DNA of 64,000 nucleotides from Haloplanus salinarum (GTDB taxonomy: Archaea > Halobacteriota > Halobacteria > Halobacteriales > Haloferacaceae). A program made the translations under genes and the position numbers. Each line of letters opens with the position of its first letter. Position 1 is the stretch's first letter. Below are positions 1 to 8,677 of the stretch, one piece after another. Where the stretch lies: the NCBI RefSeq assembly GCF_024498175.1, contig NZ_CP101823.1, forward strand, positions 496,001-560,000, read 5' to 3'. The notes beneath the pieces were generated by a model, which did no database searches, was not told the origin of the DNA, and saw only the letters and a program-made list of their open reading frames with translations.

Positions 1-2
1 CC

Positions 3-53
3 GAAGCGGTGTTGGCCATCGTCACCGGCTACCTCTATACGAGCACGGGGTGA
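3..53 (+). CDS. 3' end of an unidentified gene (partial)
   Basis: The first bases contain an open frame of 16 codons ending in TGA at 51-53. The encoded tail (EAVLAIVTGYLYTSTG) is hydrophobic, as expected for the C-terminus of a membrane protein. It is convergent with the FAD oxidase that ends at 63, so a gene end here fits the layout. The rest lies outside the window, so the product cannot be named and the frame could be accidental. Confidence 0.3.
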   Translation, partial: EAVLAIVTGYLYTSTG

Positions 54-62
54 CCCCGGCCG

Positions 63-1457
63 TCAGGGTTCCGGCCCGTCGAACACCTTTCCGGGGTTCA
101 TGATCCCTGCGGGATCTAGCGCCTCCTTGATCGAGCGCATCGCGTCGACGGCCGCCTCGCCGTGTTCGGCGACGAGGTAGTCCTGTTTGCCGAGGCCGAT
201 GCCGTGCTCGCCGGTCGACGTGCCGCCGACTTCGATGGCGTGTTCGACGATCCGCCGCGAGACGTCCTTGCCGTGGGCCACGTCCTCGGGGTCGTCCGGA
301 TCGATCATGACCGTGTAGTGGAGGTTGCCGTCGCCGGCGTGGCCGAAACAGGAGATGAGAAAGTCCTCCCGCTCGCCGAGCTCTTTCACGTACCGAACGA
401 GGTCGGGATACTCGCTGATGGGGACGGTCACGTCGCCGGGGGTGAGCGGCGAGAGGTCGTCGTCGTAGGGCTCCAAGGCCTCCGCGAGTTCCCGGCGCGC
501 CGCCCACAGCTCGTCCATCCCGTGTTCGTTTTCGGCCACCTCGAACTCGGTCACCCCGTGGGCCTCGAAGATGGTCCGACAGAACTCGATCTCCTCCTCG
601 ATGCCGTGATCGGCGTGGAACTCCACGAACACCATCGGCACGTCCGGGAGGTCGGTGTCGAGGTGGGCGTTCGACATGGCGGCGCTCAGGCGGTCGATCA
701 GTTCGATCTTCGCCACGTCGACCCCGGACCGGACGGCGTCGAAGACGGCCTCCGCGGCGTCGTCGAGCGTCTCGAAGTGGGCTCGGCCGCCCCTGACCTG
801 CTGGGGGCGTCCGGCCAACTGGATCGTCACGCGCGTGATGACGCCCAGCGTCCCCTCGCTGCCGACGATCAGGTCACCTAGGTCGTAGCCCGAGGAGGTC
901 TTGGCCGCCTTGCTCCCGGTCGTGATGACCTCGCCGGTCGGCAGGACGACTTCCATGCCGAGCACCCAGTCGCTCACCTCGCCGTACTTGACGGTCTTCA
1001 TACCGCTGGCGTCGTTGGCGAGCATCCCGCCGATGGTCGAGATGGCGCCCGAGGAGGGGAGCGCCGGGAGGAACAGGCCGTGTTTCGCCACCGCCTCGTT
1101 CACGTCGTCGCCGAGGATTCCCGGCTGGACGTCGATCTGCAGGTCGTCCGGGCGGACGTCGAGGACGGCGTCCATCCGGTTCATATCGAGGGTGATGCCG
1201 CCCTCGACGGGGACGGCGTTGCCCTCCAGGCTCGTCCCGGCGGCGTAGGGGGTGACGGGGACGCCGTGTTCGGTCGCCGCACGCAGGACAGCGGCGATGT
1301 CGTCGGTCGACTCGGGCCAGACGACGACGTCGGGGCGGACGCCGTCCTCGCGTGCGGTCCCCCAGTCGTGGGAGCGTTCCTCCCGGTCCGCGTCGCCGAC
1401 CGAGATCTGATCCGCCGCCAGACCCAGGTCGTCGACGAACGTGGTATCGTGTTGCAT
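63..1457 (-). CDS. FAD-binding oxidoreductase, GlcD/D-lactate dehydrogenase type
   Basis: A 464-residue flavoprotein of the glycolate oxidase / D-lactate dehydrogenase family, expected to oxidise a 2-hydroxy acid to the keto acid and pass electrons on. The N-terminal half is a PCMH-type FAD-binding domain (from about residue 44, with YAAGTSLEGNA and GGMLANDASGMKTVKYG). The C-terminal half is an FAD-linked oxidase domain with CFGHAGDGNLHY and GEHGIG, the usual cofactor and substrate-site segments. Length is normal. No iron-sulfur subunit gene is adjacent, so it probably acts alone. An AT-rich TATA-like stretch about 27 bp upstream of the ATG (near 1484) supports a leaderless start. The substrate cannot be decided from sequence. 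Confidence 0.9.
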   Translation of the reverse strand: MQHDTTFVDDLGLAADQISVGDADREERSHDWGTAREDGVRPDVVVWPESTDDIAAVLRAATEHGVPVTPYAAGTSLEGNAVPVEGGITLDMNRMDAVLDVRPDDLQIDVQPGILGDDVNEAVAKHGLFLPALPSSGAISTIGGMLANDASGMKTVKYGEVSDWVLGMEVVLPTGEVITTGSKAAKTSSGYDLGDLIVGSEGTLGVITRVTIQLAGRPQQVRGGRAHFETLDDAAEAVFDAVRSGVDVAKIELIDRLSAAMSNAHLDTDLPDVPMVFVEFHADHGIEEEIEFCRTIFEAHGVTEFEVAENEHGMDELWAARRELAEALEPYDDDLSPLTPGDVTVPISEYPDLVRYVKELGEREDFLISCFGHAGDGNLHYTVMIDPDDPEDVAHGKDVSRRIVEHAIEVGGTSTGEHGIGLGKQDYLVAEHGEAAVDAMRSIKEALDPAGIMNPGKVFDGPEP

Positions 1458-1574
1458 ACTCCCAGTCAGCGGGAGCCCGAGTATTAGACCTGTTGCTCGA
1501 CGACGGGAACCGGCGGCTATCAGCGCGGAGAATCGGCCACTCGGCTTTTATGCGCCGCGTGTCTTCTCTCCCCA

Positions 1575-3050
1575 ATGTCGCGGCCACGCACCCCCTGGCT
1601 GTACCGGTTCGTGCGGGACCGGCAGTCACAGGCCGAGCCGCTCGGGGTGATCCTCGTGATCGGTCTCGTCCTCGTCTCGACGACGGTGGTCGTCACGTTC
1701 GGCTTCACCGCCATCGAGGACGTCCAGTCGCGGTCGGAGATCGACCGCGCCGAGAACGGCATGACGCTTTTGGACTCCCGACTGTCGACCGTCGCGCTCG
1801 GCGATTCGGAGCGTCAGTCCGTCGACCTCCCCACGTCGAACGGGGGGTACACCGTCGACGAGGACGCGGGAACCATCAAGATCGTCCACCGGAACTACGA
1901 CGGGAGCAACGACGTCGAGCTGGTGTCGAACACGTCCCTCGGGGCCATCGTCTACCGAAACGAGAACGGCGACGACGCCATCGCCTACCAGGGCGGCGGC
2001 GTGTGGCGGCGGTACGACGACGGCTCGACCCGCATGGTCTCGCCGCCGGAGTTTCACTACCGCGAGGGGTCGCTCACCTTCCCGCTCGTCCGCATCCGGG
2101 GGAACGGCAGCGCCGCGGGCCGGACCACCGTCGGCGCCAGTACCACGGAGACCAGCACCTCGCTCTATCCCCGCAACGAGACGTACCCGGACGGGACCGA
2201 GTACCGGAACCCGGTCGAGAACGGGACCGTGGCGGTCACCATCTGGAGCGAGTACGCCGAGGCGTGGGGGTCGTACTTCGAGACTCGGACCGACGGCAAC
2301 GTCTCCTATCCGGCACCCAACCAGGTGACGGTCGAACTGATCAGCATCGGCACCCTCGGGGACTTCCAGATGCCACCGGAGACACAGGGGATCACGGTCC
2401 GCGGGATGGACGCCGGCCACTCCCTCGACGACTTCTCCTTTACCATCCGCCCGCAGGACACCGAGGAGTCCTCGTTCTCGAACCTCGATTGGTCGTTCTA
2501 CGCCAAGCAGGGCCAGCGGGAGTTCGAGATTCACGTCGGCGGTAACGGCGTGAACAGCTGTAACGAGGACGTGGCGCTGTCGATCTACTACAGCGACGAC
2601 GGCGGCGATACCCACCACGGCTGGTACAGCGACAGCTACCTGGAGACGGAGTGTGGCGAGGTGAACGGGAAACCCGCCGACGGCGACGAGATCTGGGTCG
2701 ACGTCGATCTCACGCCCGAAAACTCGACGGACATGACCTTCCAGAAGGTGAAAAACGACAACGTCCACTTCAAATCCGGCTCGAAGACGCTCGCGAGCGA
2801 CGCCAAATTCGAGGAGCACTCCCCCGACCCGAACGTCACCTACTCGTCGGGCAACACCGAGAACTTGACGCTCGTCACCAGACATTACTTCGCCCAGATG
2901 GGTCCCGACTTCGACCTCGTCGTCGCCGACGGGAACAACGCGGGGATCGGCGAATCCGGCTCCTCGGGCTACATCTACTACGGGGGCAGCGGCAAAGTCG
3001 TTACCTACCTCCACATCACGGAACACAACGTGACGGCCACGGTCGGCTGA
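1575..3050 (+). CDS. Large pilin-like exported protein (type IV pilin N-terminal segment)
   Basis: 491 residues. The short charged N-terminus is followed by DRQSQAEPLGVILVIGLV, a type III (prepilin-like) signal resembling haloarchaeal PibD substrates: charged residues, Q/S/E-P motif, then one hydrophobic helix (about residues 24-46). The rest is a large acidic extracellular region rich in N-x-S/T sequons, with a Cys pair in the second half. It sits tail to tail with the pil operon: its TGA and the stop of the gene at 3051 are directly adjacent, forming TGATCA. It is therefore likely a pilus-associated surface protein rather than the small main pilin. A TATA-like sequence around 1545 suits a leaderless ATG. 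Function is inferred from signal and context only. Confidence 0.7.
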   Translation: MSRPRTPWLYRFVRDRQSQAEPLGVILVIGLVLVSTTVVVTFGFTAIEDVQSRSEIDRAENGMTLLDSRLSTVALGDSERQSVDLPTSNGGYTVDEDAGTIKIVHRNYDGSNDVELVSNTSLGAIVYRNENGDDAIAYQGGGVWRRYDDGSTRMVSPPEFHYREGSLTFPLVRIRGNGSAAGRTTVGASTTETSTSLYPRNETYPDGTEYRNPVENGTVAVTIWSEYAEAWGSYFETRTDGNVSYPAPNQVTVELISIGTLGDFQMPPETQGITVRGMDAGHSLDDFSFTIRPQDTEESSFSNLDWSFYAKQGQREFEIHVGGNGVNSCNEDVALSIYYSDDGGDTHHGWYSDSYLETECGEVNGKPADGDEIWVDVDLTPENSTDMTFQKVKNDNVHFKSGSKTLASDAKFEEHSPDPNVTYSSGNTENLTLVTRHYFAQMGPDFDLVVADGNNAGIGESGSSGYIYYGGSGKVVTYLHITEHNVTATVG

Positions 3051-3815
3051 TCAGTCGATCGAGGTACGGATCGTGGTCCGGCTGATCCGGAGGTCGTCGG
3101 TCCGGAACGTACAGCTGACCGTCCCGTTGCCGGCGAGGGGGTCACAGGGCGTGGCCGCAGGTGACATCCCGTCGAGTTCGTCGTCGAGATACCGCTTCCA
3201 GGCCGCCGCCCGTCGGGGTTCGGTGTCGACGGTGAGCGTGACGTTCCCGGTCGGTTGCTCGTGGGCCAACACCGCCGTGGTACCCCTGACCCCGCGCACG
3301 AGGACGGTCGTCGAGCCGGACCGGCGCTGGACGTCGCCGGTCCGGGATTCGAGCGCGACGTAGTGGATCACGGTCCGGTCCTCGTCGAAGTAAAAGGGCG
3401 GTTCGCGACGCATCGCGGCTCCGCCCCGATCGACTCGGATCACCGCACCCATCTCGTAGACGACGCCGCTGTCGAGGCTCTCGCCCGAACGGCCGAACGT
3501 GATCGACCGGCTCTCGACGGTGCCCGGAACCGAGCCGTTCTCCAGTGTGACCTCGGAGTCCGAGGTGTCCCCGAGTGTCAGCGTCGTCTCCGCGAGTTTG
3601 ATCTCGGTCGCCCGCGAGGGCGCCCCGCCGTGGACGATATCGCCGTGGTTGTCGGCGAGCACCTCGAAGGCCCGCTCCCCGTTGTCGATCCGCTCGGCGT
3701 TGCGGGCGTCCTGGAGGCTCCCGAGGCCGACTACGCTCACCAGCCCCACGGAGGCCGTGATGAGCGAGAACACGAGGACGAAACTCAACACGTCGCTGAC
3801 GGCTCGGTCGGTCAT
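3051..3815 (-). CDS. Pilin-like exported protein, last gene of the pil operon
   Basis: 254 residues. MTDRAVSDVLSFVLVFSLIT is a prepilin-like start: a short charged leader, then one hydrophobic helix to about residue 32. A soluble outside domain follows, with a conserved-looking ENGERAFEVLADN-type segment just after the helix and a Cys pair near the C-terminus. The start overlaps the stop of the preceding gene by four bases (ATGA, 3812-3815), so it is translationally coupled in the seven-gene operon that begins with the PilB-like ATPase. The family is one of several uncharacterised haloarchaeal families that accompany PilB/PilC. A minor-pilin role is inferred. Confidence 0.7.
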   Translation of the reverse strand: MTDRAVSDVLSFVLVFSLITASVGLVSVVGLGSLQDARNAERIDNGERAFEVLADNHGDIVHGGAPSRATEIKLAETTLTLGDTSDSEVTLENGSVPGTVESRSITFGRSGESLDSGVVYEMGAVIRVDRGGAAMRREPPFYFDEDRTVIHYVALESRTGDVQRRSGSTTVLVRGVRGTTAVLAHEQPTGNVTLTVDTEPRRAAAWKRYLDDELDGMSPAATPCDPLAGNGTVSCTFRTDDLRISRTTIRTSID

Positions 3816-4267
3816 TCCGCGTCCCGCACCTCCAGCGTCCCCGAATCGTAGACGATCACGACCGGGCCGCCAGCGAGGCTGGTCTCGGCGACGGGGAGGC
3901 GCGACCGGAACCGAACCCGGATCGTCACGCCCGTCACGCTCGTGTTCAACACGAGCCGATGGATCCCCGCGTCGGCGGTGTCGGTCACCTCGATCAGATA
4001 GGATCCGCCGGCGACGCGGCTGGGCAGGTCGACCCGGAGCCGGAGTTCACACGACGGACAGTCCGCGAGTCGCCCCGCGCTCGTCACCTCCTCGGCGAGC
4101 GTCTGTCCGATCACCTCGAGTTCGGTCCGCGCCGACTGGTCGCGCTGGCTCTCCATCAGCCCGCCCCCGGCGACGATCAACCCCGAGATGAGGACGGCGG
4201 CGATGCCGAGCGACAGGACGTAGCCGAGCGCCGTCGAACTCCCCCGGCGGTCCGACCGGAGGGTCAC
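3812..4267 (-). CDS. Pilin-like exported protein, GTG start
   Basis: About 151 residues, read from a GTG at 4267 that overlaps the stop of the upstream gene as GTGA (4264-4267). The N-terminus (VTLRSDRRGSSTALGYVLSL) leads into one hydrophobic helix to about residue 35. After it come a heptad-like charged stretch (ESQRDQSARTELEVIGQTLAEEV) and a beta-rich domain with CPSC near residue 67. The longer open frame upstream overlaps the neighbouring gene and is not coding; the four-base overlap decides the start. Pilin-like secretion through the adjacent PilB/PilC machine is inferred. Confidence 0.7.
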   Translation of the reverse strand: MTLRSDRRGSSTALGYVLSLGIAAVLISGLIVAGGGLMESQRDQSARTELEVIGQTLAEEVTSAGRLADCPSCELRLRVDLPSRVAGGSYLIEVTDTADAGIHRLVLNTSVTGVTIRVRFRSRLPVAETSLAGGPVVIVYDSGTLEVRDAE

Positions 4268-5529
4268 GGCGGACACCCCCCGCCGCCGTCGGGGCTGTGG
4301 ATCTCCGAGACGGTCCGACGGTTCTCTGGCGTCGCGCCGTCGACCGCCGTCGCGTTGATCGCGTACGCCGTACTGTTGGACAGCCCCGTGAAGGTGACGT
4401 CGCCGTCGGAGGTGGTGTAGTTCGAGGGCGAAACTTCCGTCGACCCGTCGGAGACGTTGTAGAGACCGACCGCGACGTAGTCGAAGTCGCCGTTCGGATC
4501 CGTCACGTTCCAGTTCACCCGGAGCGACGTCGAGGTGTTGGTCACGTCGTATCGCTCGAAGGTGGGATCGGTCGGCGGCCCGCCGACCTCGCCGGGGGCC
4601 GTCCGCACCGTCCGCCGGTAGTCGATGTCCGGGCTCGCGACCGAGACGTTCGCCGTCGCGGCGTACACCGCCGGTGACGTGTACGGCCCGCCGGCGTCGC
4701 TGTCGTTGTACGTCGGCGGCGACGGGGGCGCACACTGACCGGGGTAGTTCTGCGTGTCGACCGCCGACCGGATTCCGGCCTCGTACCGGTCGACCACGAG
4801 CGAGTACGTCCCCGTCGCGTCGGTTCCGTTCGCTATCGAGACGTTCACCTCGTCGTCGAACGGGAGCGTCGTCAGCGGACGGCACCGCTCGCCGTCGACC
4901 CGTGCGGCCGTCAGGTCGACCCAGTTGCGTCCGCCGCCGAGCGAGCACGCCTCGCTCTCGCCCTCGACGCGGAGTTCGTTCGCGGTCCCGTCGAGGACGA
5001 CGTCCCGCGCCGTGCCGTCGTCGACGACGATCCGGACAACGTCGTCGGTTTCGACGTGCAGTCGGGCGTTGCGCACCCGCGCGTCCGTCACGACCGTCCA
5101 GTTGCCCCTCGAGTCGTTCTCGGGTGTCAGCGTCGAGGTGGCGTTGTCGTCGGCGATGCGCGTCCCCCGGCTGACGGTCCGCCGCTCGACGTCGGTCGCC
5201 AGGCTATCGGTCGCCGACTGGTTTCCGAGGGTCCGTATGGCGACGCCGGTGACGTTTCGGTAGTCGTCGCGGCGGGTCCCGAAGTCGGACGCGTCCCCGC
5301 GGTTGACGTGTTCGATGGCGTCGCCGAGCACGTCGACGGCCACGAAGCGGAACGTCGTCGCCTTCTCGACGTCCGTGTTCGTCTGTCGGGTCGCCAGGTT
5401 CTCCGTGTAGATGACCGAGTTGAGCAGCAGGCTGAGCGAGAGGAACACGACCGCGAGGGTGAGCGCGCCGACCAGCAGTAGTTGGGCGCGGTCGCTCGAT
5501 CCGTCCATCGGGAGGCTCACATCCGCCAT
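4264..5529 (-). CDS. Pilin-like exported protein with fibronectin-III-like C-terminus
   Basis: 421 residues. A charged N-terminus (MDGSSDRAQLLLVGALTLAV) precedes one membrane helix (about residues 14-42). The exported part is rich in Asn-x-Ser/Thr sequons and contains several Cys (CSLGGG, ERCRPL, PGQCAPP) and a closing GGGGCPP. The last hundred residues (from about PPTDPTFERYDVTN to STAYAINATAVDG) have the spacing of a fibronectin type III domain, a common adhesin module. The start overlaps the end of the preceding gene by 13 bp (5517-5529). Probably a minor pilin or pilus-tip adhesin; domain identity is by eye. Confidence 0.7.
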   Translation of the reverse strand: MADVSLPMDGSSDRAQLLLVGALTLAVVFLSLSLLLNSVIYTENLATRQTNTDVEKATTFRFVAVDVLGDAIEHVNRGDASDFGTRRDDYRNVTGVAIRTLGNQSATDSLATDVERRTVSRGTRIADDNATSTLTPENDSRGNWTVVTDARVRNARLHVETDDVVRIVVDDGTARDVVLDGTANELRVEGESEACSLGGGRNWVDLTAARVDGERCRPLTTLPFDDEVNVSIANGTDATGTYSLVVDRYEAGIRSAVDTQNYPGQCAPPSPPTYNDSDAGGPYTSPAVYAATANVSVASPDIDYRRTVRTAPGEVGGPPTDPTFERYDVTNTSTSLRVNWNVTDPNGDFDYVAVGLYNVSDGSTEVSPSNYTTSDGDVTFTGLSNSTAYAINATAVDGATPENRRTVSEIHSPDGGGGCPP

Positions 5530-6116
5530 ACGACCACCTCCACCCTGACGACGTTGTACAGGCCGGTGTCCGACCTCGACGGGACGAAGTTGCCGTAGGT
5601 GCTCGACCCGTTGACGGTGGTGTCCGTCGCCGTCCCGTTCGCGTCGTACAGCGGGTCGTCGTCGTAGAGCGCCAGCGACGTCGTGGCCGTGGCGGCGTTG
5701 TCGCTGGGTTCGCCCCGGTAGATGAACCGCTCCCGGGCGACGGTTCCCGTATCGCCGGTGTAGGTGACGTAGACGTTGAACGCGACGCCGCGGGACTGGA
5801 ACGTATCGAGGAGCATGCGCCCGAGACGCGTCTCGTTGACCTCGGCGTCCGTCGTGTAGGCCCCGGCGGAGACGCCGTGTAACGTCCCGTTCGTGTCGTC
5901 CCAGTGGACGACGGCGGCCTTGAGCGCACCCGTCTCGCGGGCCGTATCGAGCACCCCCACCGCCGACGACTGCTGTTGGTTCTCGATGTGTTGGCTCGAC
6001 GTGCTCGCGGACAGCGGGGTGACCGCGGTCACCTGCAGCGCGAAGACGACGCTCGCGAGCAGGATCATCCCCGCCGTGACGGCTTCGAGCGTGTGTGCCT
6101 GTGCGCGCACTGTCAC
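5517..6116 (-). CDS. Pilin-like exported protein, GTG start
   Basis: 199 residues from a GTG at 6116 that overlaps the upstream stop as GTGA (6113-6116). VTVRAQAHTLEAVTAGMILL is a pilin-like leader containing the conserved Glu within a hydrophobic helix, characteristic of an uncharacterised haloarchaeal family found after PilC genes. The exported domain is acidic with few Cys. Alternative upstream starts would overlap the neighbour's coding region, so the coupled GTG is preferred. Confidence 0.7.
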   Translation of the reverse strand: MTVRAQAHTLEAVTAGMILLASVVFALQVTAVTPLSASTSSQHIENQQQSSAVGVLDTARETGALKAAVVHWDDTNGTLHGVSAGAYTTDAEVNETRLGRMLLDTFQSRGVAFNVYVTYTGDTGTVARERFIYRGEPSDNAATATTSLALYDDDPLYDANGTATDTTVNGSSTYGNFVPSRSDTGLYNVVRVEVVVWRM

Positions 6117-6652
6117 CACATCCTGACGACGACCGTCGCGGTGGTTCCGTCGACGTGGACGACCCGCCGACCGATCACCGACGCGCCGCTCGACGGGACG
6201 GGTTCGCCCGCGTTCAGTGCGACGCCCCCGGTGCAGTCGTCGGTGTCGCTCACCGTGACGTGTTGACCGTCGGTACAGACCGGGTTCTGCGAGCCGCCGT
6301 TCGGGTCTCCGCCGACGACGGTGACGTTCACGTGGTGCCCCTCGGTGAGGCCGACCTGCTCGGAGAGCGGGTCCGAATCGTCGAACGGACAGGTGCCGGT
6401 AGGGTCGGTGTCCGTGTCGTTGAACAGGTAGATAGTGCACTCCCGGTCCAGCGTGGTGGTGTCGTCGCCGCCGTCGAGCAGGTCGTGGACGACCGTGTCG
6501 GCGATCCGGTCGACGCTCGCGAGTTCCTCCTGGGGGCCCTCGGCGAACGGCTGGAAGATGCCGGGGACGAAGGCCACCACGAAGGCGACGGTGACGAGGA
6601 AGACGCTCGTCCCGATGGCGAAATCGATGGTCGTCTGTCCGCGCCCGTTCAT
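6113..6652 (-). CDS. Pilin-like exported protein following PilC
   Basis: 179 residues from ATG 6652, overlapping the PilC-like gene's stop as ATGA (6649-6652). MNGRGQTTIDFAIGTSVFLV has the G-Q-T-T-x-D-F pattern seen in archaeal prepilin-like signals, then a hydrophobic helix ending in a Pro/Phe-rich turn. The exported domain carries two Cys-containing stretches (REC, GTC, PVC, DDC), enough for two disulfides. It is the first of five pilin-like genes after the secretion machine, all translationally coupled, so the set is likely assembled together. Confidence 0.7.
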   Translation of the reverse strand: MNGRGQTTIDFAIGTSVFLVTVAFVVAFVPGIFQPFAEGPQEELASVDRIADTVVHDLLDGGDDTTTLDRECTIYLFNDTDTDPTGTCPFDDSDPLSEQVGLTEGHHVNVTVVGGDPNGGSQNPVCTDGQHVTVSDTDDCTGGVALNAGEPVPSSGASVIGRRVVHVDGTTATVVVRMW

Positions 6653-8676
6653 CCGACCACCAGCCAGACCGCCAGCGCGATCGTCTGCAGGATCACCACG
6701 AACTTGATTCCGGCCATCAGCTTCGCCGTCCGGATGTACCCGCTGATGATCCCCGAGAGGATGGCCTGCAGGGTCACGGCGTGGAAGAACAGCAGCGAGA
6801 GGAGCTGCACGTCGATGCCGCCGCCGAACTGCTGAGAGCCGCCACCGCCGCCACCCGAGGCCTGCTCGGTCAGCCCCGCCATCACGTCGAGGAACTGGGT
6901 CTTCAGGATGGCCATCACGCCCAGCAGGGTGAGATACGTCATCAGGATGATCGCCACCTGCATGCGGGTCCGGGACCGACGTTCGCGTTCGATGTCGTCC
7001 TGGTTCTCGCTGGCCTGTGCCGCGGTGGTCAGGACCTGCGTGATCTGACTGGAGGCCTCCTGGGCCTTGCTGATGAGCTTCACCGTCCGGGCCAGCCGCG
7101 GGACGTGATATTTGTTGTTGAACTCCACGAGCGCGTTGCGGAGGCTCATCCCGTAGTTCACCTTGGCGTAGACGACGTCGAACTCGTCGGCGAGTTTGCC
7201 CGACGACGTCTCCGCGACGGTGTCGACCGACTCCAGCAGCGTCTGTCCGGTGTCGTTCGCGCTCGACAGCTTCCGCAGGTTGTCCGAGAGTTTGCCGGTG
7301 ATCGCCGCCCGCGTGCGGACGTTCCACTCGTGGAAGACGCCGAGCGGGATCAAGGTCAGGTAGAGCGGCACGTAGATCCAGACGAAGGTCCCCCACACCG
7401 GTGCCTGTACCATGCCACCCCACGTCGTCGGGGCCGCACCGCTCACCCCGGCGAAGGCGAGCAACACCAGCGCCGCGGGGGCGGTCAACAGGAGCGTGAA
7501 CTGCGGGTGGTCACGGAAGAAGTGGTGTGGCTGCCGCAGCAGCTGTTTCGTCCGGAAGGTGCCCTCGCGGGACTTGATGCGGTCGAAGATCCCGAACTCG
7601 CCGACGTATCGCTCGATCAGCCCGAGGTGAAAGAGGCCGTCGTCGCCGGTCTCCTGGACCCGGTCGCTCCCGTCCGACGGGTCGAGGTATCCGTCGCCCG
7701 GTTCGTCCTGTTTCACCGTCGAGACCAACACCAGGAACATGACGCCGGTGATCGGGATCAGGCCGTACACCGTCGCGTACAGCATGAACGACTGAGCCTC
7801 CCCGAGCATGCTCATGATGACGAGGATGATGATCAACAGGAGCGGGAACAGCGAGAGGGTCATGTACATCTCGCCGAACAGTTCGAGGGTGTCGAGGGTG
7901 ACCTCCTGTTGCTGTTTGGCCGTCCGCATGTGTTTGTCCTTCTTATCGGAGAGGAAGGCCTGCATGTTCCCCCCGGAGTTGACGATGGAGAGCATGTCCG
8001 TCAGGAACTGCGAGAGGTCGTCGCTGGGCGTCTCCGCGGCCTGCTCCTGGATGGCGTTCCGGTAGTCGGTGCCGAAGTACTCCGTCTCCTGGACGATACT
8101 CTGGAACTCCCGGGCCACTTCGCCGTAGGTGTCGTCGGCGCGGGCCATCGCCTGCAGGATCTCCAACTGGTTCAGCCCCCCGACCGACAGCGCGTACATG
8201 AACGAGATGGAGTCCGAGAGCAGCATGTTGATCTCCCGCTTCCGGCCCGAGGCCCGCGAGTAGGGGATGCCGACGAGGGTGCCGAACCCGGTGACGAACC
8301 CGATGGAGCCCATCACGAGCCCGACGATGCCGATGGCGAGCGGGACCTTCACCTGCTCGATGAGCCTGACGACCGTCTCGTTGGGGATCCGCGCCCCCGT
8401 CGAGAACAGGTCCGGGGAGACGATTCCGAGGGCAAAGAGGCTGTAGCCGACGAAGGTTCCCAGGAGCCACAGCACGAGGCCGAGAAGGACGCCGACCGCG
8501 AGGGCCCGCGAGAGGTAGAGTTCGACCGTCGTGGACATCCGCGCCTGGGCCAGTTTCGTCTCCACGTCGTCGACGAAGTCGCCGTCCTCGTCGAACAGCC
8601 GCTGGAAGAGGGGGTAAAACAGGTCGCCGAGGCTGTCGATGCTCCGATCCAGCCCGGTTCCGGTGTCGAGGCTCAC
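6649..8676 (-). CDS. pilC: PilC-like archaeal type II/IV secretion membrane platform (T2SSF family)
   Basis: 675 residues, the length typical of archaeal TadC/PilC-type polytopic proteins that anchor pilus assembly. Hydrophobic segments occur near residues 50-90 and 110-140, then again in the centre and at the C-terminus. Two cytoplasmic T2SSF domains are visible: one around MLLSDSISFMYALSVGGLNQLEILQAMA, the second around FNNKYHVPRLARTVKLISKA. A Gly-rich loop lies near the C-terminus. The start is GTG at 8676, separated by one base from the stop of the PilB-like ATPase at 8678, so the pair is translationally coupled. Substrates are presumably the five downstream pilin-like proteins. Confidence 0.88.
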   Translation of the reverse strand: MSLDTGTGLDRSIDSLGDLFYPLFQRLFDEDGDFVDDVETKLAQARMSTTVELYLSRALAVGVLLGLVLWLLGTFVGYSLFALGIVSPDLFSTGARIPNETVVRLIEQVKVPLAIGIVGLVMGSIGFVTGFGTLVGIPYSRASGRKREINMLLSDSISFMYALSVGGLNQLEILQAMARADDTYGEVAREFQSIVQETEYFGTDYRNAIQEQAAETPSDDLSQFLTDMLSIVNSGGNMQAFLSDKKDKHMRTAKQQQEVTLDTLELFGEMYMTLSLFPLLLIIILVIMSMLGEAQSFMLYATVYGLIPITGVMFLVLVSTVKQDEPGDGYLDPSDGSDRVQETGDDGLFHLGLIERYVGEFGIFDRIKSREGTFRTKQLLRQPHHFFRDHPQFTLLLTAPAALVLLAFAGVSGAAPTTWGGMVQAPVWGTFVWIYVPLYLTLIPLGVFHEWNVRTRAAITGKLSDNLRKLSSANDTGQTLLESVDTVAETSSGKLADEFDVVYAKVNYGMSLRNALVEFNNKYHVPRLARTVKLISKAQEASSQITQVLTTAAQASENQDDIERERRSRTRMQVAIILMTYLTLLGVMAILKTQFLDVMAGLTEQASGGGGGGSQQFGGGIDVQLLSLLFFHAVTLQAILSGIISGYIRTAKLMAGIKFVVILQTIALAVWLVVG

Positions 8677-8677
8677 G